Below, one piece after another: positions 26,253-34,040 of a stretch of DNA of 34,040 nt; the stretch's first letter is position 1, and each line of letters opens with the position of its first letter. The position numbers and the translations under genes were made by a program. This DNA is from Phyllobacteriaceae bacterium. GTDB lineage: Bacteria; Pseudomonadota; Alphaproteobacteria; Rhizobiales; Rhizobiaceae. The notes below the pieces were generated by a model. That model saw nothing but the letters and a program-made list of their open reading frames with translations. It was not told the DNA's origin and did no database searches. The stretch is from positions 1 to 34,040 of the forward strand of contig JAMLIH010000031.1 in NCBI GenBank assembly GCA_023954255.1. The letters are read 5' to 3'.

Positions 26253-26280
26253 CATCAGCACAAACTCCCGCGGTTCTCCC

Positions 26281-27129
26281 ATGAAAAACAGTATGCTATC
26301 CCGCTTCAGGCTTCCCTTGCCAACGCGCTTTAACGCCATGCGACGGCAGTTTCTTGTGCACACAGGCGCCCTTGCACTGATGATTGCCTTTGGCGCTGCT
26401 TCTGCTTTTGCCCAGGAAGACCGGCCGGTGACCGTCTTTGCCGCCGCCAGCATGAAAAACGCACTGGAGGAGATCGTTGCAGTCTGGAAAGCGGAAACCG
26501 GCAATGAAGCTGTGCTTTCCTTCGCCGGCAGTTCGCTGCTGGCACGCCAGATCCTGCAGGATGCGCCCGCCGATCTCTACATCTCCGCCAATGTCCAGTG
26601 GATGGATGAAGTCGAGAAGGCAGACAGGCTGGCGCCCGGTACCCGCCGGTACCTCGTCTCCAATCGACTGGTTTTGGTTTCCGCTGGAAACAAACGAAAT
26701 GAGATCGATCTGACGCCGGATTTGGACCTTGCAGGCCTGCTGGATGGCGGCAAGCTCGCCATGGCGCTTGTCGACGCTGTCCCTGCCGGGCAATACGGCA
26801 AGGCGGCACTCGAGAATCTGGGCATGTGGGAAGCTGTCGCGCCCCATGTGGTGCAGGCCGACAATGTTCGTGCCGCATTGCAGTATGTCGCGACTGGCGA
26901 GGCACCTTACGGCATCGTTTATGCCAGCGATGCGGTGGCCGAGCCACGCGTTTTCGTGGCCTCGGCCTTCCCTGCCGACAGTCATCCGCCGATCCGCTAT
27001 CCGGTCGCCATGCTGAAACAGGGGGATCGAGCACAAACCCGTTCCCTGCTAGGCTTTCTTGCAAGCGATGAAGCAGGGAATGTCTTTCTGAAACACGGCT
27101 TTTTCCCTCTGCCTGGCGGAGATTCGTAG
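26281..27129 (+). CDS. modA: Molybdate ABC transporter substrate-binding protein
   Basis: A 282-residue periplasmic protein from this start. The signal (RRQFLVHTGALALMIAFGAASAFA) precedes mature QEDRPVTVFAAASMKNALEE, a typical ModA N-terminus. The oxyanion-binding pattern continues with SFAGSSLLARQI and APADLYISAN, and VDAVPAGQYGKAAL is also characteristic. It binds molybdate (or tungstate) and hands it to ModB. Three ATG starts (26281, 26293, 26338) all keep the signal peptide and none has a strong ribosome site; 26281 is a compromise and 26338 would give the most usual signal length. Confidence 0.93.
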   Translation: MKNSMLSRFRLPLPTRFNAMRRQFLVHTGALALMIAFGAASAFAQEDRPVTVFAAASMKNALEEIVAVWKAETGNEAVLSFAGSSLLARQILQDAPADLYISANVQWMDEVEKADRLAPGTRRYLVSNRLVLVSAGNKRNEIDLTPDLDLAGLLDGGKLAMALVDAVPAGQYGKAALENLGMWEAVAPHVVQADNVRAALQYVATGEAPYGIVYASDAVAEPRVFVASAFPADSHPPIRYPVAMLKQGDRAQTRSLLGFLASDEAGNVFLKHGFFPLPGGDS

Positions 27130-27132
27130 CCA

Positions 27133-27846
27133 ATGGCGGAATGGCTTGCGCCGCAGGAATGGCAGGCCGTTCTCCTGTCGCTCAAGGTCGCTCTCTGGGC
27201 GGTTGTGGTCAGCCTTCCCCTTGGCATTTTCACCGCCTACGCTCTCGCACGATGGCGGTTTCCCGGCCGCCAACTGCTTAACGGGCTGGTACATCTCCCG
27301 CTTATCCTGCCGCCGGTGGTGACGGGTTATCTGCTTCTGACCGCTTTCGGGCGGCAGGGCGTAGTCGGAAATTTTCTGGAGGAAAATTTTGGGTTGGTTT
27401 TTGCCTTTCGGTGGACCGGAGCCGTGCTCGCGGCGGCCGTCATGGCTTTTCCACTGATGGTGCGCGCCATTCGCCTTTCCATCGAGGCGGTCGATACCAA
27501 GCTCGAACAGGCAGCCTCGACGCTGGGTGCTTCGCCTGTCTTCGTCTTTCTGACGGTTACCCTGCCGCTGATCCTGCCGGGTGTTCTGGCGGGTTCCGTG
27601 CTTGCCTTCGCCAAGGCGATGGGGGAATTCGGTGCGACAATCACCTTCGTTGCCAATATTCCCGGCCAGACCCAGACGCTTCCATCGGCGATCTATGCCT
27701 TCCTGCAGGTACCGGGAGGTGAAAGCTCCGCATTGCGGCTAGTGTTGATTTCGATAGCCGTCGCAATGGCGGCACTCATTGCCTCGGAAGTGCTGGCGCG
27801 GCGGCTGCAGGAAAGAAACGGCCTTGCCATGCGGGGTGCGGCATGA
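27133..27846 (+). CDS. modB: Molybdate ABC transporter permease
   Basis: A 237-residue inner-membrane permease with about five or six helices. The EAA loop that docks on the ATPase is LEQAASTLGASPVFVFLTV, and LPLILPPVVTGYLLL and GEFGATITFVANIPGQTQT are well-known ModB segments. It starts 3 nt after modA and overlaps modC by four bases (ATGA), which means translational coupling. Confidence 0.95.
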   Translation: MAEWLAPQEWQAVLLSLKVALWAVVVSLPLGIFTAYALARWRFPGRQLLNGLVHLPLILPPVVTGYLLLTAFGRQGVVGNFLEENFGLVFAFRWTGAVLAAAVMAFPLMVRAIRLSIEAVDTKLEQAASTLGASPVFVFLTVTLPLILPGVLAGSVLAFAKAMGEFGATITFVANIPGQTQTLPSAIYAFLQVPGGESSALRLVLISIAVAMAALIASEVLARRLQERNGLAMRGAA

Positions 27847-28937
27847 CGCTGGAAGTCTCGCTTGCCCATGCTTTTGACGGTTTCGAGCTGGATTGCGCTT
27901 TTTCAGCACCTGCCGGAGTCACGGCACTGTTCGGACGCTCCGGTTCCGGCAAGACGACCGTCGTGCAGGCAGTGGCAGGCCTACTGAAGCCCGGTCGCGG
28001 AAGGGTTAGGCTGGAAGACAGGATTCTGGTCGACACCGCAGCCCGCACCTTCCTGCCACCGCACCGGCGGCGCATCGGATATGTGTTTCAGGAAGGCCGG
28101 TTGTTTCCCCACCTCTCCGTGCGGCAGAATCTCGAATACGGGCAACGATTTTCTGCCCGAAAGAGTGATTCCGGCGATTTCGCTCACATTGTTGCCCTGC
28201 TCGGCATCGAAGACCTGCTGGCTCGCCGTCCGGGCAGTCTTTCGGGCGGCGAAAAGCAGCGCGTTGCCATCGGCAGGGCCCTGCTTTCTTCCCCCCAGCT
28301 ACTTGCCATGGATGAGCCGCTGGCAGCCCTCGACGAACCGAGAAAGCGCGAAATCCTCCCCTATTTGGAACGAGTCCGCGACGAGGCGGGGATTCCCATC
28401 CTCTATGTCAGCCATTCGCTCGCCGAGGTGGCCCGGCTTGCCACGACCCTGGTTGTGCTGGAGGGCGGCAAGGTGGTCGCAGCAGGCCCTTCCGCCGATG
28501 TTCTTTCAGATCCGGCGATGGCGGCGCGGTTCGGCGGGCGCGAGGCGGGGGCCGTATTGCGGGGCAAGGTTATCCGCCATCACGAGGACGGATTGTCGGA
28601 AATCGCCGTTGACGGCAGCACTTTGTTTCTGCCGGCAGTTGATGCCGCGCCGGGATCGGAAATCCGCACCCGGATCGACGCCAAGGATGTGATGCTCGCC
28701 CGCAAGATGCCGCAGGAGATTTCCGCGCTCAACGTCCTGAAAAGCAGGGTGATTTCGATCCAGCCCGGGTCCGGTCCCGGCGTGCTGGTGCAGCTTTCCG
28801 TCGGCGGTCAAAATCTGCTGGCGCGCATCACCAAACGGTCTGCGGCAGCACTCGGCATCGAGCCGGGGATGACGGTATACGCGGTTGCCAAAACCGTTTC
28901 GATAGCACCGCTCGACGTGGGCAAGGGAACTGCCTAG
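27843..28937 (+). CDS. modC: Molybdate ABC transporter ATP-binding protein
   Basis: A 364-residue ATPase. Walker A GRSGSGKTT (31-39), signature LSGGEKQRV (133-141), Walker B LLAMDE (153-158) and the H-loop in YVSHSL are all intact. The C-terminal part from about residue 250 is a Mop-like regulatory domain (SALNVLKSRVISIQPG), where molybdate can bind to ModC itself. The protein powers uptake through ModB. It converges on purK with a 6-nt gap. Confidence 0.95.
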   Translation: MTLEVSLAHAFDGFELDCAFSAPAGVTALFGRSGSGKTTVVQAVAGLLKPGRGRVRLEDRILVDTAARTFLPPHRRRIGYVFQEGRLFPHLSVRQNLEYGQRFSARKSDSGDFAHIVALLGIEDLLARRPGSLSGGEKQRVAIGRALLSSPQLLAMDEPLAALDEPRKREILPYLERVRDEAGIPILYVSHSLAEVARLATTLVVLEGGKVVAAGPSADVLSDPAMAARFGGREAGAVLRGKVIRHHEDGLSEIAVDGSTLFLPAVDAAPGSEIRTRIDAKDVMLARKMPQEISALNVLKSRVISIQPGSGPGVLVQLSVGGQNLLARITKRSAAALGIEPGMTVYAVAKTVSIAPLDVGKGTA

Positions 28938-28943
28938 GCGTGG

Positions 28944-30039
28944 TCAACCGGCCGCAGGACCGATCAGGCGGGTGACGTGGCCCATCTTGCGGCCAGCGCG
29001 TGTTTCCGTTTTTCCGTAGAGATGGATGAGGTTGTTTCCATCGGAAAGAAGCTGGGGCAAACGGTTCATGTCATCGCCGATGAGATTCTCCATCAGGCAA
29101 TTTGAATGGCGCAGGGGACGGGCCAGCGGCCAGCCGGCAACGGCGCGGATATGTTGCTCGAATTGTGAGACGTCGCACGCAGCCTCCGTCCAGTGGCCGG
29201 AATTGTGCACTCTGGGGGCGATCTCGTTGACGATGAGCGCGCCGTCCTGCGCTACGAAGAACTCGATCCCCAATGACGCCCGTATACTCAAGCGCGGCGG
29301 TTATTGTTTCAGCGGCTTTTACCGCTTCTGCCGCAGTTTGGGCAGAGATCACCGCCGGAACGGTCGAGGTGCGCAGAATGCCCTCTCGGTGAACGTTTTC
29401 CGCCGGATCGAAGCACACGACCCCACCATCCCCGTCGCGGGCGGCAATGACGGAAATCTCGCGGGAGAAATCAACGAATCCTTCCAGAATGGCCGGCACG
29501 GCGCCAACAGTCTGCCAGGCTTCTTCCAGATTCGTTCCCTCATCGATGCGGACCTGTCCCTTGCCGTCATAGCCGAGACGCCGGGTTTTCAGGATTGAGG
29601 GTATGCCGATTTCGCCAATCGCTGCCTCGAGTGAGACAAGGTCATCCACCGGCGCAAAAGGTGCTGTGGCAATGCAGAGGTCGCGCAGAAAGTTCTTTTC
29701 CGTCAGCCGGTCCTGGCTTTTTTCCAGTGCCAGGGAGGAAGGGAAAAGCATGTTGTTTTCCTCAAGAAAGGATACGGCGGAGACCGGAATGTTCTCGAAC
29801 TCATAGGTTATGACGTCGCAGGCTGCACTGAATTCGTCTAGCGCGCTGCTGTCGTCATAGGCAGCGGCAATGTGACGATTGGCCGTCTGCGCTGCCGGAC
29901 AATCGGCGCCCGGTTCCAGAATAACCGTTTTCAGGCCAAGGCGGGCAGCAGCCATCGCCAGCATGCGGCCCAGTTGCCCGCCGCCGATAATGCCGATGGT
30001 ATCGCCCGGTTTGAGGGCGTGAGCGGCCTTGGCTTTCAT
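28944..30039 (-). pseudogene. purK: N5-carboxyaminoimidazole ribonucleotide synthase, frameshifted
   Basis: The gene encodes an ATP-grasp enzyme that makes N5-CAIR from AIR, ATP and bicarbonate in purine synthesis. The first ~255 residues (GDTIGIIGGGQLGRMLAMAA onward, with the ATP-grasp loop LKTRRLGYDGKGQV) are in one frame. The remainder (EFFVAQDGALIVNEIAPRVHNSGHWT to GHVTRLIGPAAG) is in another. The break falls in the GVIG segment at a run of four C at 29268-29271 (plus strand); removing one base restores a full-length protein of about 364 residues. All motifs are present otherwise. Since purK is usually needed with purE, a homopolymer sequencing error is the more likely reason. It starts 6 nt after purE. 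Confidence 0.88.
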
Positions 30040-30045
30040 CCGGAT

Positions 30046-30540
30046 TTACCCGTCGCTTGGTGTTTCGGCGACAGAGGCCGTCTGGGCTTCGCGCCAGGCA
30101 TCGAGGCGTTCGCGCACGGCTTCGTCGCTCACCGACAGGATGGAAGCTGCAAGCAGAGCCGCGTTGACGGCTCCTGCTCGGCCGATTGCCAGTGTCCCCA
30201 CCGGCACGCCGGCCGGCATCTGGACGATCGAAAGCAGGCTGTCCTGGCCCGAAAGCGCCTTTGACTGCACCGGCACGCCGAGCACGGGCAGCGAGGTCAT
30301 GGCAGCGGCCATGCCGGGCAGATGCGCAGCCCCGCCTGCGCCCGCAATGATCGCCTTGTAGCCCTTCTCACGCGCCGAAGTCGCAAATTCATACAGCCTG
30401 CCGGGTGTACGGTGGGCCGACACGATCTTTGCATCGAAACCGATCCTGAGGGCGTCAAGCGTTTCTGCGGCGTGTTTCATAGTCTCCCAGTCCGACTGGC
30501 TACCCATGATGATGGCGACGGGAGGTGTGGTCTCGGGCAT
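30046..30540 (-). CDS. purE: N5-carboxyaminoimidazole ribonucleotide mutase
   Basis: A 164-residue class I PurE that rearranges N5-CAIR to CAIR. Family motifs are [14 protein letters not shown] at the N-terminus, [13 protein letters not shown] with the catalytic His, [13 protein letters not shown] and [22 protein letters not shown] at 30540 follows AGGAAA. It forms an operon with purK downstream. Confidence 0.96.
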   Translation of the reverse strand: MPETTPPVAIIMGSQSDWETMKHAAETLDALRIGFDAKIVSAHRTPGRLYEFATSAREKGYKAIIAGAGGAAHLPGMAAAMTSLPVLGVPVQSKALSGQDSLLSIVQMPAGVPVGTLAIGRAGAVNAALLAASILSVSDEAVRERLDAWREAQTASVAETPSDG

Positions 30541-30643
30541 GGCGCTTTCCTGCTGTGTGCCGTTAAAGGCGTGCTGTAGCGCATGGGAGGGCGGGAAGGA
30601 AGTCTGCGCTCCCGGAATCGGGGGAAATGCGGCGTGCTACGGA

Positions 30644-30847
30644 TCAGGCGATGATGTCCGGCATGACGCGAACCCGCAGGCGGGAGATCTCGTCCTTCAG
30701 GACGAGCTTCTTCTTTTTTAGTCGCTGGATGCACAGGAGGTCGCCCCCGGTCCGGGCCAGCGCGTCAACCGCCTTGCCAAGGTCGGCATGCTCAAGCTCC
30801 AGCGCGGCCAGTTTCATGCGCAGGTTGATGTTGTCTTCGTCGCTCAT
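30644..30847 (-). CDS. YdcH family (DUF465) small coiled-coil protein
   Basis: A 67-residue protein with the DUF465/YdcH pattern: a helix (LRMKLAALELEHADLGKAVD) and a Lys-rich segment (IQRLKKKKLVLKDEISRL). The function of the family is unknown. ATG 30847 is preferred over a longer frame beginning at 30955, whose extra 36 residues have no family likeness. It is upstream of purE in the same direction and divergent from another YdcH gene. Confidence 0.75.
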   Translation of the reverse strand: MSDEDNINLRMKLAALELEHADLGKAVDALARTGGDLLCIQRLKKKKLVLKDEISRLRVRVMPDIIA

Positions 30848-31150
30848 TGCCGAATCGATGTGGAACGGATGCGGTGGTTTGATGACTGATTGTAGAGCCT
30901 GCACCAGGCAAAGGAAAGCAATGTCTGCTCGCCGGCCGTCAAACCAGGGCATCATCCCGGAAGGATGAAGACCCCTGCCGGACCTTGGCGCATTGGGGAA
31001 CGCGCAGCGTTGCGGCCCGGTGCCCCTTCACGATTTGTTAGCCTTGTTCACAACTTGCCGAACGGCACACTCGCGGCATTGGACAAACGGCCGAATCTAT
31101 GGTCAAATTTTTCGCCCCGATCATCCACTTTCAGGAAAGGGAGAATGCAC
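30848..31150. other. 303-nt divergent gap between two YdcH genes
   Basis: No ORF with family likeness and no RNA gene is seen. The promoters of both YdcH genes must lie here. I found no convincing -35/-10 pair, operator or hairpin. Confidence 0.5.
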
Positions 31151-31315
31151 ATGCCTCTCAATACCCATATCGAACAGCTCAAACAAAAACATGTCGAGCT
31201 TGAGACGAGGTTGGAAGAGGCCATGCGACATCCCAGCGCCAAGGATGATGAGATCGCCGAGATCAAGCGGCAGAAGCTGCTTCTGAAAGACAAGATCAAC
31301 CAGCTCAACAGCTGA
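31151..31315 (+). CDS. YdcH family (DUF465) small protein, second copy
   Basis: A 54-residue protein beginning MPLNTHIEQLKQKHVELETR and ending in IKRQKLLLKDKINQLNS, the YdcH/DUF465 pattern of two helices. ATG at 31151 is chosen over ATG 31145 because AAAGGGAG then has a 7-nt spacing. It is paralogous to the divergent gene on the other side of the gap; the shared C-terminal motif is KxxLLKDxI/KKLVLKDEI. Confidence 0.8.
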   Translation: MPLNTHIEQLKQKHVELETRLEEAMRHPSAKDDEIAEIKRQKLLLKDKINQLNS

Positions 31316-31367
31316 GCCGGCTTTTCGTCTGTTCCAATGCTGATTTGACCCGGAACGGGATGCGGTT

Positions 31368-32129
31368 TCAGCCGAAACCTGCAGTCAGTGCCGCGCGCCC
31401 GTCCCACAGCAGCTTGAACCCGACCGCGATCATCGCGGCATAGGTGATGTTGTAGAAGATCGTCTGCGGAACACGCCGGGTAAGCCATACGCCCGACAGA
31501 ACGCCCGCGACGGCCATCGGCATCAGCGTTGCGGATATCTGCAGGTTTTGCACCGTGAATTGGCCAAGCGCGAAATAGGGTATCACCTTGACTGCATTGA
31601 TGACGGCGAAAGCGACGACGCCAGTGCCGGCAAAGATCATCTTGTCGATCTTCAGCGGCACGACATACGCCTGAAACGGCGGGCCGCCGGCATGGGCAAT
31701 GAAACTGGTGAAGCCGGTGAGCGAACCCCAGAAGGCTGCCGCGATCCGGTTGCGCGGCGCTGCCGGCAGTCTGCGGAAATCGCGGGCGAACTGGTTAAGC
31801 GCAAAGACCACCGCGATGAGACCCACCAGGATGCGTATCCAGTCGTCGGAGACCATGGCCGCAGTCAGCCAGCCGGCGAAAATACCGATCACCGCTGCCG
31901 GCAGAAAATCGGCCAGTATCTGCCGGTCATAAAGGCCCCGGTAACTCGCCAGCCCGATGATATCCATCAAAATGAGCACCGGAAGCATGATCGCCGCAGC
32001 CTGAACCGGCGAAATGGCCAGCGCCAGCAGCGGCGTGCCAAGCATGGCAATGCCGCCGCCAAACCCGCCCTTGGAAAGCCCCGTGAGCAGAACTGCGGGA
32101 ACAGCCACGAAGTAGAAAAACGCATCCAT
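31368..32129 (-). CDS. Sulfite exporter TauE/SafE family permease
   Basis: A 253-residue membrane protein with about eight helices. The N-terminal LTGLSKGGFGGGIAMLGTPLLAL and the mid-protein GFTSFIAHAGGPPFQAYVVPL are the two repeats of the TauE/SafE family, which exports sulfite, sulfoacetate or related organic anions. A link to taurine degradation with tpa is tempting, but the genes are 14 kb apart. It is a single gene on the minus strand, divergent from the ThiE-like gene. Confidence 0.88.
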   Translation of the reverse strand: MDAFFYFVAVPAVLLTGLSKGGFGGGIAMLGTPLLALAISPVQAAAIMLPVLILMDIIGLASYRGLYDRQILADFLPAAVIGIFAGWLTAAMVSDDWIRILVGLIAVVFALNQFARDFRRLPAAPRNRIAAAFWGSLTGFTSFIAHAGGPPFQAYVVPLKIDKMIFAGTGVVAFAVINAVKVIPYFALGQFTVQNLQISATLMPMAVAGVLSGVWLTRRVPQTIFYNITYAAMIAVGFKLLWDGRAALTAGFG

Positions 32130-32255
32130 GTCCTGTCTGGAATCCCGCGGTAAAGATCAGCCCGGCACGGCTTGCCAAGCGGATGGTTCTGCGGCATGCA
32201 CCACAAATCATCGCCTGTCGAGGGCATCCAGCTTAGCGCAAGGCCAAAGAACCGC

Positions 32256-32909
32256 ATGCCAGAAACCGTAATCAACCGCTGCCGGATTGTTCTTGCCGTG
32301 CCGCCGAACGACGCGGCGCCCGGTCAGCTTGCCGAGGCATTCGCCGCCGGTGACGTGGCGAGTGCGATCGCTCTTAGGGGCGACATGGACGGACCGCGCT
32401 ATCAGGCCCATCTGGAAGCGCTTGTTGCGGCCGGCAGCGGACACGATGCGGTAATCCTGGCCGTCGATGACAGTCAGGCAATGGGCCGCACCGCCGCCGA
32501 TGGCATGCTGACGGGCGGCGACCCGAAAGCACTTAAAGACATCGTCGCCCGGTTTTCGCCAAAAAGAATCATAGGCTATGGCCCGGTAAAGAGCCGCCAT
32601 CAGGCCATGGAAGCAGCCGAGGCCGAGCCCGACTTCCTGTTTGTCGGCAGGCTGGACGGCGATATCCGGCCGGATCCGCATCCCAAGAATCTGGGCCTTG
32701 GCGAATGGTGTGCGGAAGTCATGCAACTGCCCGTGCTGGTGATGGCGGGATCGGCGCTCGAAAGCGCACTCGACGTTGCCCGGACCGGGGTGGACTTCGC
32801 CGTTCTGGGGCTGGCGGTGTTCTCCCATACCGGCGGCGCGGCGGAGGCGGTAAGGCGCATCAATGCTGCACTGGATGAACATGCCCCGCGTTTTGAAGAT
32901 GAAGAATAG
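32256..32909 (+). CDS. Thiamine phosphate synthase-like TIM-barrel protein
   Basis: A 217-residue protein with the outline of ThiE/TenI (for example IIGYGPVKSRHQAMEAAEAEPDFLFVGRL and the C-terminal VARTGVDFAVLGLAVF). Key ThiE features are altered: the HLGQxD segment reads MLTGGD, and the GxSTHS segment reads GYGPVKSRH. It may therefore not make thiamine phosphate. ATG at 32256 has weak AAGG upstream; the frame from 32172 has no support. Its end overlaps the start of the Sel1-repeat gene, so both are co-translated. Confidence 0.7.
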   Translation: MPETVINRCRIVLAVPPNDAAPGQLAEAFAAGDVASAIALRGDMDGPRYQAHLEALVAAGSGHDAVILAVDDSQAMGRTAADGMLTGGDPKALKDIVARFSPKRIIGYGPVKSRHQAMEAAEAEPDFLFVGRLDGDIRPDPHPKNLGLGEWCAEVMQLPVLVMAGSALESALDVARTGVDFAVLGLAVFSHTGGAAEAVRRINAALDEHAPRFEDEE

Positions 32910-33900
32910 CTTCTTTCCGCTGTGTACGGCCCTGCTTGCCGCCGCACTCGCCCTGGCGGGACCGGTTGGTGCCCAGCAGGCCGAAACCCAGGGTGAAGGA
33001 CAGGCGCAGGACGGCGCAGCCAGCCTTGAGGAAAGACTGGGCGGCAGTGATCCGGCAGCGGCCGACAGCGAAGCCGATCTCGCCTATGGCGCCTACCAGC
33101 GCGGCTATTACCTCACCGCCTTCGAACTGGCGCTGCCGCGCGCGCAGCTTGGCGACCCCAAGGCTCAGACCCTGATTGCCGAACTCTACGATCGCGGATT
33201 GGGCGTTCCGCGTGATCCGAAAGAGGCTACGGCCTGGTACGAGATAGCGGCGGGCAATGGCGACCGCGAGGCCCAGTTCGGCTATGCGGTCAAGTTGCTC
33301 GAGGGCAAGTATGCCGATGGCGATCGGGTGGAAGCGAAACGGCTGCTCAAGCTTGCCGCCGATGACGGCCATGCCACGGCCGCCTTCAACTATGCCCAGC
33401 TCATTCTCGACGAGCAGCCAACGACCAGCGGCGCGCAGGAAGCCCTGCCCTATCTCAAGCAGGCTGCCAATGCCCGCGTCGCCGACTCCTACTATGTGCT
33501 GTCGCAGATCTACCAGTCCGGCAAGCTCAAGGGATATCCGGAAGAAGACAAGGCGCTCGACTGGATGCTGAAGGCGGCAAGAGCCGGCATCGACACCGCC
33601 CAGGTGGAACTCGGCATCTGGCTGGTCAATGGCTACAACGGCGCCAAGGACGACAAGGCGGGCTTTGGCTGGATGAAGCGCGCCGCCCTCAGCGGCAATG
33701 TGATCGCCCGCAACCGGCTCGCCAAGATGTACGCCCAGGGCGTTGGCACGAAGGCCGATCCCGTCGAAGCAGCGAAATGGCACATCCTCGCCAAGCGCGC
33801 CGGTCTGGCCGATGCCTGGCTCGATGACTTCATCAATGCCATCGACCGCAAGCTGCTTGCCAAGGGACTTGAAGCCGCCAATCGCTGGCCGAGCGGGTAA
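32899..33900 (+). CDS. Sel1-repeat exported protein
   Basis: A 333-residue protein with a signal peptide (FFPLCTALLAAALALAGPVGA, then QQ). Six or so Sel1-like repeats of about 36 residues follow (AELYDRGLGVPRDPKEATAW, AKMYAQGVGTKADPVEAAKW), which form helical scaffolds for protein contacts. ATG at 32899 overlaps the previous gene by 11 nt; MPRVLK (32881) is an alternative start. The neighbourhood points to an envelope or periplasmic scaffold, but no partner is known. Confidence 0.85.
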   Translation: MKNSFFPLCTALLAAALALAGPVGAQQAETQGEGQAQDGAASLEERLGGSDPAAADSEADLAYGAYQRGYYLTAFELALPRAQLGDPKAQTLIAELYDRGLGVPRDPKEATAWYEIAAGNGDREAQFGYAVKLLEGKYADGDRVEAKRLLKLAADDGHATAAFNYAQLILDEQPTTSGAQEALPYLKQAANARVADSYYVLSQIYQSGKLKGYPEEDKALDWMLKAARAGIDTAQVELGIWLVNGYNGAKDDKAGFGWMKRAALSGNVIARNRLAKMYAQGVGTKADPVEAAKWHILAKRAGLADAWLDDFINAIDRKLLAKGLEAANRWPSG

Positions 33901-34022
33901 CTTCCCTCCCCGATAACGTTCCTCTCACGGCTGCTCGCATTTTCGCGACTGGCGGTAACGCGCTACTCGCTGCCCTTTCATTTCCAAGTGAAGGCGAACT
34001 TTCCTAACTTCCAGGGCGTCGG

Positions 34023-34030
34023 AAGGAGGT
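34023..34030 (+). promoter_or_regulatory. Ribosome binding site for a gene beyond the window
   Basis: AAGGAGGT is a perfect Shine-Dalgarno sequence and lies 10 nt from the right edge. A start codon would follow just outside the window. In related genomes efp often follows the Sel1-repeat gene, but that cannot be confirmed here. Confidence 0.4.
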
Positions 34031-34040
34031 AGCCCCCGGT

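Noticed and set aside
29266-29275. Programmed frameshift in purK
   Set aside because: The site is a plain C4/G4 run without stimulatory structure, and PurK enzymes are not known to use frameshifting.

Overview
The window is about 34 kb of GC-rich, densely packed chromosomal DNA that looks like an alphaproteobacterium of the order Hyphomicrobiales (Rhizobiales). The main reasons are the DUF1013 cell-cycle regulator (TrcR type), an RcdA-type DUF1465 protein, DUF1192 and paired DUF465/YdcH proteins, a one-domain ModE next to modABC, the argH-lptM-lysA order beside tlpA, and candidate CtrA boxes. The genus cannot be fixed from this sequence. No rRNA, tRNA, CRISPR array, insertion sequence, phage or plasmid gene was seen, so this is core or housekeeping sequence with a few accessory genes.

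Layout. 1-2.35 kb (minus strand): a partial trcR with a good promoter and hairpin leader, then a methyltransferase and a quinone oxidoreductase. 2.4-4.9 kb (plus): DUF1192, a possible small RNA ending in a strong terminator, rcdA, and two tandem HupE/UreJ-like membrane proteins. 4.9-7.3 kb: rpmE (minus) and an MsbA-like ABC exporter broken by three clustered frameshifts. 7.4-12.7 kb: LtrA-like membrane protein, an FAD dehydrogenase, a fused MFS/spermidine synthase-like protein preceded by a possible leader ORF, and a TlpA lipoprotein. 12.7-17.4 kb: argH, lptM and lysA (arginine and lysine synthesis plus LPS-transport maturation), then a taurine:pyruvate aminotransferase behind a perfect palindrome. 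17.7-22.9 kb: a TadG-like von Willebrand A protein and a large autotransporter that share a 14-nt element at exactly the same distance from their start codons. 22.9-25.4 kb (minus): DUF1737, a CitE-like lyase, a TPR lipoprotein and rpsU with its own terminator. 25.7-28.9 kb: modE and modABC, a complete molybdate uptake locus with a ModE-like operator palindrome. 28.9-31.3 kb: purE-purK (purK frameshifted) and two divergent YdcH genes. 31.4-33.9 kb: a TauE/SafE permease, a degenerate ThiE-like protein and a Sel1-repeat protein.

The most noteworthy points are the shared leader element of the VWA and autotransporter genes, the candidate structured small RNA upstream of rcdA, the possible leader ORF before the spermidine synthase-like gene, the ModE and tpa palindromes, and the frameshifts in the ABC exporter and purK. 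The frameshifts lie at or near short C runs and leave all protein motifs intact, so sequencing or assembly error is at least as likely as real gene loss. I did not find a clearly new multi-gene system. The VWA/autotransporter pair is the closest candidate for an undescribed co-regulated surface module.
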